Shown here: positions 34,195 to 42,795 of the stretch, piece after piece
How the letters are laid out: each line of letters starts with the position of its first letter
Position numbering within the stretch: position 1 is the first letter of the stretch
From: an uncultured Mycoplasmatota bacterium
GTDB taxonomy: Bacteria; Bacillota_I; Bacilli_A; RF39; UBA660
Assembly (NCBI GenBank): GCA_937944975.1
Contig: CALEBF010000014.1
Coordinates: 279,020 to 343,019, forward strand
Length of the DNA stretch: 64,000 bases
Reading direction: 5' to 3'
Translations under genes and position numbers: made by a program
Notes under the pieces: generated by a model
The model's database searches: none
Told to the model about the DNA's origin: nothing
What the model saw: only the letters and a program-made list of their open reading frames with translations

Positions 34195-34710
34195 ATGTTT
34201 CAAAAAGTAAAGAAAGAATATCAAGTATTAGCTGCAGTCATTTTATTGCTTGTCGTATCAGTAGGATATTTATTTGCAAATCAAAAATCAGAGTTATCAG
34301 AACAATTAAACGATAGCGTGAAAGCGCAGGGAATAGATAATGAAGTTGTCATTCTATCGGCAGAAAAGATGGCTACAAATGGAAATGCAAAAAGTGTCGT
34401 AGGGCCTTCTTATAATAATCAAGAAATTACATTTCAAAGTATGTTTACGGCACCGGGAGATGAAATCATCTACGAAGTTGTATATAAGAATATGAGTTCT
34501 GATACGAAGGTATTAAAAAGTGCGGAATTATATCCTGATGTGACAGATGCTGAAGTGATGACATATGGAATCGGAAATGTAAAGGAAAAAGATACAAAGA
34601 TAAAACCAAATGAAACATTAACGGTATACGTTACAGCAAAAGTAAGTGATACAGCAACTGTAATTACGACGCCAAATAAGACTTATAAAGTAGAATTAGA
34701 ATTTGAATAA
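34195..34710 (+). CDS. Membrane-anchored extracellular protein, unknown
   Basis: This 171-residue protein has one N-terminal membrane segment (about 10-27) and a beta-rich external domain with an immunoglobulin-like look (VVYKNMSSDTKVLKSAEL and LTVYVTAKVSDTATVITTP strands). It resembles the isopeptide-free Big/DUF11-type domains of surface proteins, but no family is certain. A GAGAGGGATCGAT site precedes the ATG at 34195. It has its own strong promoter and terminator. Confidence 0.75.
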   Translation: MFQKVKKEYQVLAAVILLLVVSVGYLFANQKSELSEQLNDSVKAQGIDNEVVILSAEKMATNGNAKSVVGPSYNNQEITFQSMFTAPGDEIIYEVVYKNMSSDTKVLKSAELYPDVTDAEVMTYGIGNVKEKDTKIKPNETLTVYVTAKVSDTATVITTPNKTYKVELEFE

Positions 34711-34736
34711 GAATCACAAGATGTGATTCTTTTTTT
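34711..34736 (+). terminator. Terminator of the gene at 34195
   Basis: GAATCACA pairs with TGTGATTC and is followed by seven T. Confidence 0.9.
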
Positions 34737-34789
34737 GTTCAGATCATTTATTATGATAAGTGTTGCACTTAATTTGACAAATGATCTAT

Positions 34790-34817
34790 AAAAAAATAAG
34801 TCATCACGACTTATTTT
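34790..34817 (-). terminator. Terminator of the DedA gene
   Basis: Read on the minus strand, AAAATAAGTC pairs with GACTTATTTT and ends in a T-run. Confidence 0.8.
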
Positions 34818-35425
34818 TGTTTATTTGTTTTTTTTCGGTACCATAGATAAGCAATGACAATTACAATAATGAGAATTGCAAATCCAACTTTAGAGTAGGC
34901 TGATACGTAAGATACGATCGTTTCCCAGTGTTCACCAGCAATACTTCCTAAAGAGATTAAAACCGTATTCCATATAAGGGATCCCAATGTAGTAAATAGT
35001 AGAAATGGTCCCCATTTCATACGGGCAATTCCAGCAGGAATTGAGATTAAACTACGTACGACAGGGATAAAACGACAGAAGAAGACTGTGAAGATCCCTT
35101 TTTCATCAAACCATTTTTCCGCTTTCCTAATATCTTTTAATTTGAAGTGGAGTATTTTTCCAACTCTACCGGTCAACCATTTTTCTAATGTTTTTTCACT
35201 GACAAGGCTTCCGATTAAGTATAAAATGATTGCTCCAATTACAGAACCGATCGTCGATGCAATGATCATTCCAACGATATTGAGTTCTGTCGTCGTTGTC
35301 ATAAATCCTCCGAATGTTAGAATTACTTCAGATGGAATTGGTGGAAAGATATTTTCCAAGGCAATGAGAAAACTAACTCCTAAGTATCCCCATTGGTTCA
35401 TAAGATCTAAAATAAATTGTTGCAT
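34811..35425 (-). CDS. DedA-family membrane protein
   Basis: This 204-residue SNARE-associated/VTT-domain protein of the DedA family likely flips lipids such as undecaprenyl phosphate or phosphatidylethanolamine. Signatures are E-IFPPIPSE (about residues 24-33), the F-G motif, FFCRFIPVVRSLISIPAG (about 114-131) and four or more hydrophobic helices. The conserved acidic and Arg residues are present. It is monocistronic, preceded by an AAGGTGAAA site. Confidence 0.92.
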   Translation of the reverse strand: MQQFILDLMNQWGYLGVSFLIALENIFPPIPSEVILTFGGFMTTTTELNIVGMIIASTIGSVIGAIILYLIGSLVSEKTLEKWLTGRVGKILHFKLKDIRKAEKWFDEKGIFTVFFCRFIPVVRSLISIPAGIARMKWGPFLLFTTLGSLIWNTVLISLGSIAGEHWETIVSYVSAYSKVGFAILIIVIVIAYLWYRKKTNKQK

Positions 35426-35516
35426 ATTTCACCTTCCGATTATCATAATCATATCATAGAATTCATATCTCGCAAAGAGAAAAGAAATAGAAATAGAAAT
35501 TTGACATCTTGTTTTA

Positions 35517-35942
35517 CTATGACTGCTTTTCTTTTAATAAATCTCTAATTTCCTCTAGTAATCTTACTTGTTCATCTTTTTGGCTAGCTTCTTCTTGTTC
35601 TTTTTTCTTACTTAACTTAGATAGTATTTTAATAAAAATGAAAATACAAGTAGCGACGATGAGAAAGTCGATGACATTTTGTAAGAAAGCACCATATCGG
35701 ATGGTAGCACTTCCAACGCGGATCACGAGAGAAGAAAAGTTTAATCCGCCGATCATAATACCGATGACAGGCATAAGCAAATCATTTACAATCGATGTTA
35801 CAATTTTACCGAAAGCAGATCCTATAATAACACCGACAGCAAGATCGATGACGTTTCCTCTTGATATAAACTGTTTAAATTCTTTTAAAGTGGAATTTCC
35901 TTTTTTGAGAAGTTCTTTTTTATTGACACTCTTTTTTGCCAT
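35517..35942 (-). CDS. mscL: Large-conductance mechanosensitive channel MscL
   Basis: This 141-residue homopentameric channel opens under membrane tension to release solutes on hypo-osmotic shock. The core FKQFISRGNVIDLAVGVIIG, with the pore helix TM1 at about 22-50, is typical. TM2 is at about 83-105, followed by a charged C-terminal coiled coil (about 120-138). Length is within the usual range. The AGGTGATAT site upstream supports the start. Confidence 0.95.
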   Translation of the reverse strand: MAKKSVNKKELLKKGNSTLKEFKQFISRGNVIDLAVGVIIGSAFGKIVTSIVNDLLMPVIGIMIGGLNFSSLVIRVGSATIRYGAFLQNVIDFLIVATCIFIFIKILSKLSKKKEQEEASQKDEQVRLLEEIRDLLKEKQS

Positions 35943-36049
35943 AATATCACCTCATTAGTAGCGTAACATAATTTGTTTAAAATCACAATGTAGGAAAGAT
36001 GGAAAGAAGTTGTGATATAATAAGAACGTAGAATATAGGATGTGATCAT

Positions 36050-37006
36050 ATGAAAATTATATTATTAGAATCTCTTGGAGTGCCAAAAGAAATGATAGAC
36101 AAACACAAAAAGAAATTGGAACGTATGGGACATAAGTTCGTAATTTATGAAAGGAATGATGATCCCTTTGTATTGCAAAAACGCGTAGAAGATGCTGATG
36201 CGATAATTCTTGTCAATATGCCATTGGAGAAGGATATAGTAAAAAGAGCTTCCAAACTGAAATTTATCAATGTTGCATTTACAGGGGTTGACCATATTCC
36301 ATTAGAAGAAGCGACGAAAAGAAATATTGTTGTAAGCAATGCCTCTTCTTATGCAACGGAAGCGGTTGCGGAACTTACGATTAGTTTTATGATTCAATTG
36401 CTTCGTCATACAAAAGAAAATGAGATGAATTGCCGTCTAGGGAAAGCAAAGTATGAGCCCGTCGGAAATTTATTGCATGGAAAAACTGTTGGAATCATAG
36501 GAGCGGGAAAGATAGGAATGAAGACCGCACAGCTTTGCAAGGCTTTTGGGTGTGAAGTGATAATGGACGATTACAAAAATATCGACCTGGATGGAATCCG
36601 GCGAGTAGATTTAAAGACATTGTTTCAAATGTCGGATATCGTTTCTTTACATTGTCCGCTTACAGAAAAAACAAAAGGAATGATCGGAAAGGAACAATTT
36701 TCTTGGATGAAGAAAACAGCATATTTTATCAATACAGCTCGAGGGAGCATCGTCGATACGAATGCCTTAGTAGATGCCTTGCAAAAAGGGGAAATTGCCG
36801 GTGCTGCAATCGATGTATTCGACATAGAGCCGCCACTTCCAGAGAATCATTCATATTTGTATGCGCCGAATATGATCGTAACGCCACACATTGGATATTC
36901 GTCTATAGAGTCAATGGAAAGAAGAGCGGAGATTGTATTTGATAATTTATACGCTTGGTTAGAAGGGAATGCAAAAAATCAAGTAATTAGAATAGAAGAT
37001 TGTTAA
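36050..37006 (+). CDS. D-isomer specific 2-hydroxyacid dehydrogenase
   Basis: This 318-residue NAD(P)-dependent oxidoreductase has the family layout: N-terminal substrate lobe, nucleotide motif GIIGAGKIG (about 147-155), Arg in NTARGSIVD (about 230-238), the Glu region DVFDIEPP and the catalytic His in TPHIGYSS (about 282-289). Such enzymes reduce 2-ketoacids to D-hydroxyacids or oxidise phosphoglycerate. The exact substrate cannot be told. An extended -10 (TGATATAAT) is 28 bp upstream. Confidence 0.92.
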   Translation: MKIILLESLGVPKEMIDKHKKKLERMGHKFVIYERNDDPFVLQKRVEDADAIILVNMPLEKDIVKRASKLKFINVAFTGVDHIPLEEATKRNIVVSNASSYATEAVAELTISFMIQLLRHTKENEMNCRLGKAKYEPVGNLLHGKTVGIIGAGKIGMKTAQLCKAFGCEVIMDDYKNIDLDGIRRVDLKTLFQMSDIVSLHCPLTEKTKGMIGKEQFSWMKKTAYFINTARGSIVDTNALVDALQKGEIAGAAIDVFDIEPPLPENHSYLYAPNMIVTPHIGYSSIESMERRAEIVFDNLYAWLEGNAKNQVIRIEDC

Positions 37007-37056
37007 ACATTTTTAGCTTCGTATGATATAATAAAAACAGAAAACAAGGTGATTTT

Positions 37057-38634
37057 ATGAAAAAGTTAGATGAAGTAAGAAATGTTTTACAATATTATGT
37101 ATTAGTAAATAAGTTGCAAACGACAATTACGGATGATCAAAATAATTATAGTATTGCGGATCACCTCTATGGAAGTATGATTTTAGCGGTTGCAATGAAT
37201 GAAACAGATCAACTAGGAAAAGTATTTCGAATGATGATTTTAGACGATTTTCAAAAATTATATCCATATCGTCTATATGTTTTAAAGTCAGGGAATTCCT
37301 TTGATCGAGAATTAAATGAATTTCACAAACTACAAACGAAAGAAGCTAGATTAGCATTTAAATATAAGTTATTAGACCTTTCGTTTGCAGATGCCATGCT
37401 AGAAGGAAAAAATTTAGGCGATGATCAAAAGGTGAATGTGGCGAGATTTATTTTAAAAGACGCATGTGATTATTCTTTAGAAGAAATGGATGAAATTTAT
37501 CGTTTTTATGCACTGCATACTAGACTGAAACACAAAGTGAGAACTGGTTGGGATCAGAATCACTGGAACATTAAAACGAAACGTTTAGAAAGAGTATCAG
37601 AGCATGTCGTAAAAACGATGATGTTAGCACTTTTGATGGAATCTGAATTTCAGTATCCATTAGATATGGATCGCGTACTACAAATGTTAATTATCCACGA
37701 AACAGGAGAGACATTGATTGGAGATATCACACCTTTCGATGGAGTGACAGCTGAACAAAAGAAAGGAATAGAACATCAAGCTATGACAGAAGCCGTAGGA
37801 AGATTATCGCATCGAGATGCATTATTAGATATGCTATTTGAAGTTGATGAACGCAAAACAGATGAAGCGAAGTTCGCATATTTCTGTGACAAACTGGATG
37901 CTGATTTACAAGCGAAAATATATCAAGATCAAAAATTGCAACATTCTCTTAACGATCAATCAGGTAATGTCGTTTTTGCAAATAAAGAGATACAGAAAAT
38001 AAAAGAGAATGGTGCTTCTACTGCATTTGACATTTGGTATGCATTCGATTATGGAATTTATGCAAACGATCAGCAATTTCCAGAATTTTCTATGCTTTTA
38101 AAAATGGCACGTGATAATAATTTATTTCATTTACATGAGGGAGTTTTAAAGGAAAAAGTAGAGCTTACTGGAAAAGAACACGAGACCCTTACAAAGTTGA
38201 TCACTTCAGAAGTAAATACGTTATATGCGGATGATAATATCGATTGTGTATATATGATGGGCCATCAAACAGAGCAGAAAGGAAGAGGGTCGATCCAGAT
38301 TACAGTATTGTTAAAAAATGGTGTCCACTCTTTTCCTTATCGTGAAATGATCAATAGAATAAATTGTATGATGGATAAAAAGAATTCAACAGAAATCGAT
38401 GTCTATTTTAAATATGGACATGTGCAAGATAATTTGATGGTTGCATTTCAACCGCAAGATCTATCGAGGTTAGAAAGACTTGCCGTATCAGATATTCTCT
38501 TTGACAAGAGTGGACAAACCACGAAACTCCAAAATGATATGAAGAACCAAGATTATCTTAATCAACATTATTTGGTTGATTATGTACCACCAATGAGTGA
38601 AGCGGTTAAAAGAAAATTGAAAATGAAACTATAG
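37057..38634 (+). CDS. HD-domain (YfbR/HDDC2-like) protein with flanking domains
   Basis: This 525-residue protein has an HD phosphohydrolase-like domain in the middle (about 180-310): RVSEHVVK, IIHETGETLIGD and CDKLDADLQAK follow the YfbR/HDDC2 5'-deoxynucleotidase pattern. The canonical His-Asp pair is His214-Glu215. The first 150 residues form a helical region. The last 130 residues (about 395-525) contain a beta strand pattern loosely like a degenerate nucleotidyltransferase. A nucleotide phosphatase role is plausible, but the Asp-to-Glu change and the extra domains make it uncertain. Confidence 0.75.
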   Translation: MKKLDEVRNVLQYYVLVNKLQTTITDDQNNYSIADHLYGSMILAVAMNETDQLGKVFRMMILDDFQKLYPYRLYVLKSGNSFDRELNEFHKLQTKEARLAFKYKLLDLSFADAMLEGKNLGDDQKVNVARFILKDACDYSLEEMDEIYRFYALHTRLKHKVRTGWDQNHWNIKTKRLERVSEHVVKTMMLALLMESEFQYPLDMDRVLQMLIIHETGETLIGDITPFDGVTAEQKKGIEHQAMTEAVGRLSHRDALLDMLFEVDERKTDEAKFAYFCDKLDADLQAKIYQDQKLQHSLNDQSGNVVFANKEIQKIKENGASTAFDIWYAFDYGIYANDQQFPEFSMLLKMARDNNLFHLHEGVLKEKVELTGKEHETLTKLITSEVNTLYADDNIDCVYMMGHQTEQKGRGSIQITVLLKNGVHSFPYREMINRINCMMDKKNSTEIDVYFKYGHVQDNLMVAFQPQDLSRLERLAVSDILFDKSGQTTKLQNDMKNQDYLNQHYLVDYVPPMSEAVKRKLKMKL

Positions 38635-38659
38635 CTTACAAGTTACTTGTAAGCTTTTT
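38633..38659 (+). terminator. Terminator after the HD gene
   Basis: AGCTTACAAG pairs with CTTGTAAGCT around a 3-nt loop and is followed by T residues. Confidence 0.85.
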
Positions 38660-38769
38660 AGTATAGAATAAAAACTATATTGGATGGAAGCAAAATGAGT
38701 TATAATATAAGTGAGTGTGAATAGAAGGTATTTTTAATTTTGAAATAAAATAGAAAGCGAGAAGAATTT

Positions 38770-39261
38770 ATGGTAAAAGTATTATTTGTATGTTTAGGAA
38801 ACATTTGTAGATCACCGATGGCAGAATTTATTTTGAAAGATATTGTGAAAAAGAGAGGATTAGAAAATGAATTTGTAATTGATTCCGCAGCGACGAGTGA
38901 TTATAATGAGAAATTTCAGATTGGTATCTATCCCGAGGCGAAAGATACTTTGAAGAAAATGAATATTTCTTTCGAAGAGCACATATCGAGACATATGAAA
39001 AAAGAAGATTACGATCAATTTGATTACATCTTAGCAATGGAAGAGGAGAATATCAAAAATATATTGAAAATAATCGAAGAAGATCCGAAACACAAGGTTA
39101 TGAGATTATTAGATTTTACAGAATCTCCAAGAGATATTATAGATCCATGGTATTATGGGAATTTTGACGCAACTTATAGAGATATTAAATATGGGTGCGA
39201 AAAGTTTTTAGAATATGTTACGGAGGGTTCAGGTGAAAAAAATAGTTTGGATTGCAATTAG
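38770..39261 (+). CDS. Low-molecular-weight protein-tyrosine phosphatase
   Basis: This 163-residue phosphatase has the P-loop CLGNICRS at residues 8-15 (nucleophile C8, Arg14) and the general-acid Asp in DPWYYG (about 128). In Firmicutes such enzymes act on tyrosine kinases of capsule or on protein-arginine phosphates. The C-terminal helix is intact. The gene overlaps the following membrane-anchored cyclophilin-like gene by 29 bp, so the two may be cotranscribed. It marks the left border of the accessory region. Confidence 0.92.
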   Translation: MVKVLFVCLGNICRSPMAEFILKDIVKKRGLENEFVIDSAATSDYNEKFQIGIYPEAKDTLKKMNISFEEHISRHMKKEDYDQFDYILAMEEENIKNILKIIEEDPKHKVMRLLDFTESPRDIIDPWYYGNFDATYRDIKYGCEKFLEYVTEGSGEKNSLDCN

Positions 39262-39710
39262 TATTGTTATCCTGATTATAGCCGAGTGTGTATTGCTTTT
39301 AATATGTAAAAATAAAGATAATAGAAAAACGATAGAATCCGCGGAAGGAGAACAAATAGAGATGGAAAAAAAAGATCAATTTAGTAATAAATGGTAAGAA
39401 ATTTAGTGCAACATTAGAAGATAACGAAACAGCAAGAGAATTATTCTCTAGACTTCCACTAACGATAGAAATGGAAGATTTAAAGGGTAATGAAAAATAT
39501 TACTATTTAGATGAAAGTTTGCCTTGGGATGACACAAATGTTGGAAGAATCGAAAGAGGAGACATCATGCTTTTCGGAAATGACTGCTTAGTTGTGTTTT
39601 ATAAATCATTTGACACACCATATGCTTATACTAGAATTGGTAAAATTGAGGATGTGAATCATTTAGAGGAACAATTCGGACAAGGGAGTGTTAAAATCAC
39701 ATTTGAGTAA
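39233..39710 (+). pseudogene. Anchored cyclophilin-like fold protein, frameshifted
   Basis: A GTG start after CGGAGGG opens a 54-codon frame with a membrane segment (residues 4-24) that stops at 39397. The rest of the protein continues in another frame to 39710 and matches the cyclophilin-like fold family (FSATLEDNETARELFSRLP, LPWDDTNVGRIERGDI and YTRIGKIEDVNHLEEQ). Adding one A to the run of eight A at 39366-39373 joins the frames into about 159 residues. It is either a real frameshift, a homopolymer sequencing error or a slippage site. The function of the family is unclear. Confidence 0.8.
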
Positions 39711-39822
39711 TAAAGCAAAAAGGAATAGAAAATTATTTATGATTTGAACAAAAAGATAAATGATTGAGATGGGAAGTAATTTAAAAAGTTATGGTGAATA
39801 AAGAAAGTAGGAGGTGATATAT

Positions 39823-40065
39823 ATTAAGTTTAATAAAAATATAAATGGTTTCCAAAATGAGATAGAAATTTGCGATCAACTTAACAATAAACACATTTAC
39901 GAATTGGATCCGATGTACAGAGGCTTTATAGAAGATTTGTTTAGTGATATCGACGAGTGTGATTTAGTAAAGTGTATAGTAGATGGGTCTAATAAGAAGT
40001 ACGATATTATTGTTTCAATTTCAAACATAAAAAGATATGTTATTAAAAAACTATGTGGTCGTTGA
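39823..40065 (+). CDS. Small orphan protein with a likely ATT start
   Basis: A frame of about 80 residues follows a perfect AGGAGGTGAT (39809-39818). The only usual start in range is the GTG at 39814, which lies inside the ribosome site. The ATT at 39823 has ideal spacing (8 nt) and gives a protein starting IKFNKNING. I do not recognise it. Charged and small, it lies in the A/T-rich accessory region with no clear partner. Confidence 0.5.
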   Translation: MKFNKNINGFQNEIEICDQLNNKHIYELDPMYRGFIEDLFSDIDECDLVKCIVDGSNKKYDIIVSISNIKRYVIKKLCGR

Positions 40066-40264
40066 TTTATATTAATTTTTATCATATAATTTATTTAACG
40101 AGTGAGGGATATTTTTTTGATAAACGGTTTAAAACCCTCTTATCAATCGCTCCAGTGACGTTTCTGTTCGAACTTTTATGTTTGAACTTAACATATAATC
40201 AATCCGTTCGAGTTGATTTTTTTGTGTTTACAAAAGAATTAACTAGGAAAGGACGGTGTTAATT

Positions 40265-40540
40265 ATGATAAAGTTTACTACACAAGAGTTAGAAATGGAA
40301 AAAGGTTTGAAACAACGTATTGAGTTTATTTGTGAATTCTGTCACGTTACTCCTACCATTACTAATGGAAGTATCAAAAGAATTAACAATACAAACTTAA
40401 ACTACATTGAACCTCATAAAATCGTTGTAAATAATACTACTTTTCTAGCCTTTAATTATTCTACTGATATTTATATAGGTAATCTAAATAAAAAGATTAA
40501 ACTTGTAGAATTAGAAGATTATATCAAGAATATGGCTTAA
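40265..40540 (+). CDS. Small orphan protein, unknown
   Basis: This 91-residue protein has its ATG 9-16 bp after GGAAAGGACGG. Two cysteines (CEFC, about residues 24-27) could bind a metal, but there is no second pair. The C-terminal half is beta-rich. The family is not recognised. Base composition is A/T-rich like its neighbours in the accessory region. Confidence 0.55.
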   Translation: MIKFTTQELEMEKGLKQRIEFICEFCHVTPTITNGSIKRINNTNLNYIEPHKIVVNNTTFLAFNYSTDIYIGNLNKKIKLVELEDYIKNMA

Positions 40541-40668
40541 TCATTATTATATAAACGACAGATATTGACTTTTTATATTAAAAACTTTATTATATTAGGC
40601 AAAACAAGGGGTTATTTACCTGCCAAATCTTTTTAATGGGGTTATTGATTTGGAAGTACACAATTTAT

Positions 40669-40717
40669 TAAAGAGATAAAGGTAGTAGATATTTCTAGGA
40701 CTTTTATCTCTTTTTTT
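40669..40717 (+). terminator. Attenuator-like hairpin before the gene at 40734
   Basis: AAGAGATAAA pairs with TTTATCTCTT around a 27-nt loop and is followed by TTTTTTT, just 17 bp before the next start codon. It could end upstream transcription or act as a regulated leader terminator. Confidence 0.6.
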
Positions 40718-40733
40718 AGAAAGGATGAGTGCT

Positions 40734-41498
40734 ATGAGTGAATTAGAAATGATTATACAAAAATATTTATCTAAAGAAGGAACTGCAATTACATATTCAA
40801 ATTTTGACCAACAAGAAGTCAATAAGTTATTCCACTATATGAGTATATATGAACGACCAGATATTTTATCCATATATGATAATAAAATAGTAGCTATTGA
40901 ACATTTTGAATTTGACAGTTACAAAAACACAAGAAAAAAAGGTAGTGATTTTAAAATTCAAGAAAGTTTTATTGAAAGAAAAATGCAAAATATAATCAAT
41001 TCTGAATTAAAAACAAAATCAGAAATCATTGTCCATGATGAAATAAAAAACACAAGTAATTTACAACAATACTACGATAATTTTAAAAAGGTATTTTTAT
41101 CTCATATTGATAATATACCAGAATACAGAGAACACATTGAACAAGATTTTGGAAATGAAAAAGATATAGAGTTTTGGTTTTTTGCCGAAGATGTATCTCC
41201 ACTTGGAAGTTATTATATAAAAAAGGGAAACTCAAAGCCAAGATTATTATTACCATTTTCAAAAGAAATAATAGACATTTTAAGAGAACACAAAGAAATC
41301 AAAGGGATGATATTTGGAATTTATGCCATGAATGAATACAAAATGGTATTAATGTATAATGATGATAAAACATTAAATAGCCTAGAAAAAAATGAATATT
41401 TTAAGGTTAATAATGAAGAATTTATGAGTTTTACTCCTCAAACAACTGGTTTTGCAATAAAAATACCAAAAGAAGAAACGGAGGTTGAAAACAATTAA
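40734..41498 (+). CDS. Orphan protein, possibly nuclease-like
   Basis: This 254-residue protein starts at 40734, after AAAGGATGAG. Residues about 40-60 read RPDILSIYDNKIVAIEHFEFD, here noted only as a PD...E pattern that loosely recalls PD-(D/E)xK nucleases. The usual Lys after the Glu is not in place, so this is weak. The C-terminal half has hydrophobic beta strands (KGMIFGIYAMN, KMVLMYNDD). It sits directly before a recombinase remnant and is probably cargo of a former mobile element. Confidence 0.6.
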   Translation: MSELEMIIQKYLSKEGTAITYSNFDQQEVNKLFHYMSIYERPDILSIYDNKIVAIEHFEFDSYKNTRKKGSDFKIQESFIERKMQNIINSELKTKSEIIVHDEIKNTSNLQQYYDNFKKVFLSHIDNIPEYREHIEQDFGNEKDIEFWFFAEDVSPLGSYYIKKGNSKPRLLLPFSKEIIDILREHKEIKGMIFGIYAMNEYKMVLMYNDDKTLNSLEKNEYFKVNNEEFMSFTPQTTGFAIKIPKEETEVENN

Positions 41499-41806
41499 TG
41501 AATAATGAGAAAAAATTATGTGGACTTTACATGAGAGTTAGTATGGAAGATCAAGCACGTGAGGGCTTTAGTCTTCCAGAGCAAAGAGAACGATTAGAAC
41601 AATTTTGTAAGTTCAAAAATTATGAAATAGTAGATTATTATGAAGATGCTGGAATAAGTGCTCAAACAGGCAATTTAAGACCTGAATTTGAAAGATTAAA
41701 AGAAGATATTAAGAGTTAAAAAATCAATACCATCGTGGCTTTAAAACTAGATAGAATAACAAGAAGTATCTTTGACTGGGAAAAGTTAATGACTTTTTTA
41801 ATGTAA
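41498..41806 (+). pseudogene. Serine recombinase, N-terminal remnant
   Basis: The frame starts like large serine recombinases of transposons and integrative elements: a YMRVS block (catalytic Ser) followed by EGFSLPEQRE and YEDAGISAQTG-RPEFERL. An in-frame TAA after codon 73 interrupts it. The same frame then continues with the conserved INTIVALKLDRITRS and DWEKLMTFL before a second stop at 41804. The remaining catalytic and DNA-binding parts, normally several hundred residues, are missing. It is a dead remnant marking past mobility. Confidence 0.85.
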
Positions 41807-41842
41807 AATATAGTATAATTTAGTTAATTGTGGGAGGTTGTT

Positions 41843-42778
41843 ATGGTCGATATTAATAAAATTAAAGAAAATATAGATTCTCTTTCAAAAGAAATTGGTA
41901 GTTTGAATATTGATAGCATTTTTATAGAACAAGATGGTAAATTAGATAAAGTATTTTATAAAGATGAGCAATTGCACGAATTAAGAAGTTGCTCTAAAGT
42001 ATTGGTTGCTATGGCTATCGGTATTGCAATAGAAGATAAAATGTTAGTGAATGGTATTCCTTTATCATTAGATACTAAAATATTTCCTTCAATAAAAAAT
42101 TTAGTAAAGATTAAAAATAAAAATAATTTATTAAAAATTCAAAAATGGACAATTAAAAATTTATTAACCCATACTACAGGTTATGAAAGTCAAATGATGT
42201 CTGAAAGATATATCGAAGACATTGATAAAAATGAATTGTTAAATTATGCTTTAAACTATGATATTCCATTTGATGTGGGGACAAGGTTTGCTTACAATAA
42301 TTTAGAGCCCTTTGTTTTATCTGTATTTTTTCAAGAATCATTTGGTATTAATTTAAAAGATTATATAAATGAAAAAATATTTAAAAAAATAAATATTAAA
42401 GAATTCGAATGGGATAATTATGGAAAATATTGTTCAGCAGCTACTGGATTATATTTAAAGCATTCAGATTTTCACAAAATAGGACAACTTTTATTAAATA
42501 ATGGAAGATATGATGGAAAGCAAATCATTCCAGAAAACTGGATAGTAGAGATGACTTCTATGCAATTAGAAACTCCGTCTGCATATAAACCAGAAAGAGT
42601 TTTTCCTAAAATAGGTGTTGGATATTATACTTTTATTTCAAGGGACAATTATATATTCAGAGATGGTTCAAATGGACAATATATTATATTAAATAAAGAT
42701 AAAAATCTTTTGATAACTATAATGGCAATTGAAAAAGATATGAAAAATGTAACTGAAATATTTAGAAATTTAATTTAG
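41843..42778 (+). CDS. Serine hydrolase, beta-lactamase/penicillin-binding class C fold
   Basis: This 311-residue protein has the SxxK nucleophile motif as SCSK (residues 49-52), a Tyr-x-Asn motif in AYNN (about 153-155) and the TTGYES and RDGSNGQ blocks of the Pfam beta-lactamase family. No signal peptide is present, so it probably acts in the cytoplasm. Such enzymes include esterases and peptidases, and resistance should not be assumed. A GGGAGG site supports the start at 41843. Strong A/T bias and position after the recombinase remnant suggest it is transferred cargo. Confidence 0.85.
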   Translation: MVDINKIKENIDSLSKEIGSLNIDSIFIEQDGKLDKVFYKDEQLHELRSCSKVLVAMAIGIAIEDKMLVNGIPLSLDTKIFPSIKNLVKIKNKNNLLKIQKWTIKNLLTHTTGYESQMMSERYIEDIDKNELLNYALNYDIPFDVGTRFAYNNLEPFVLSVFFQESFGINLKDYINEKIFKKINIKEFEWDNYGKYCSAATGLYLKHSDFHKIGQLLLNNGRYDGKQIIPENWIVEMTSMQLETPSAYKPERVFPKIGVGYYTFISRDNYIFRDGSNGQYIILNKDKNLLITIMAIEKDMKNVTEIFRNLI

Positions 42779-42795
42779 TAATGCAGGTGTGATTA

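Noticed and set aside
35088..35459. Plus-strand frames opposite DedA and MscL
   Set aside because: They are antisense shadows of well-supported minus-strand genes and have no ribosome sites.
40053..40262. A 69-codon frame starting MWSLIYINFYHIIY
   Set aside because: It overlaps the end of the preceding small gene, has no ribosome site and reads as random A/T-rich sequence.
41843..42778. Beta-lactamase resistance gene
   Set aside because: There is no signal peptide and only the general SxxK/YxN fold motifs, shared with esterases and peptidases.
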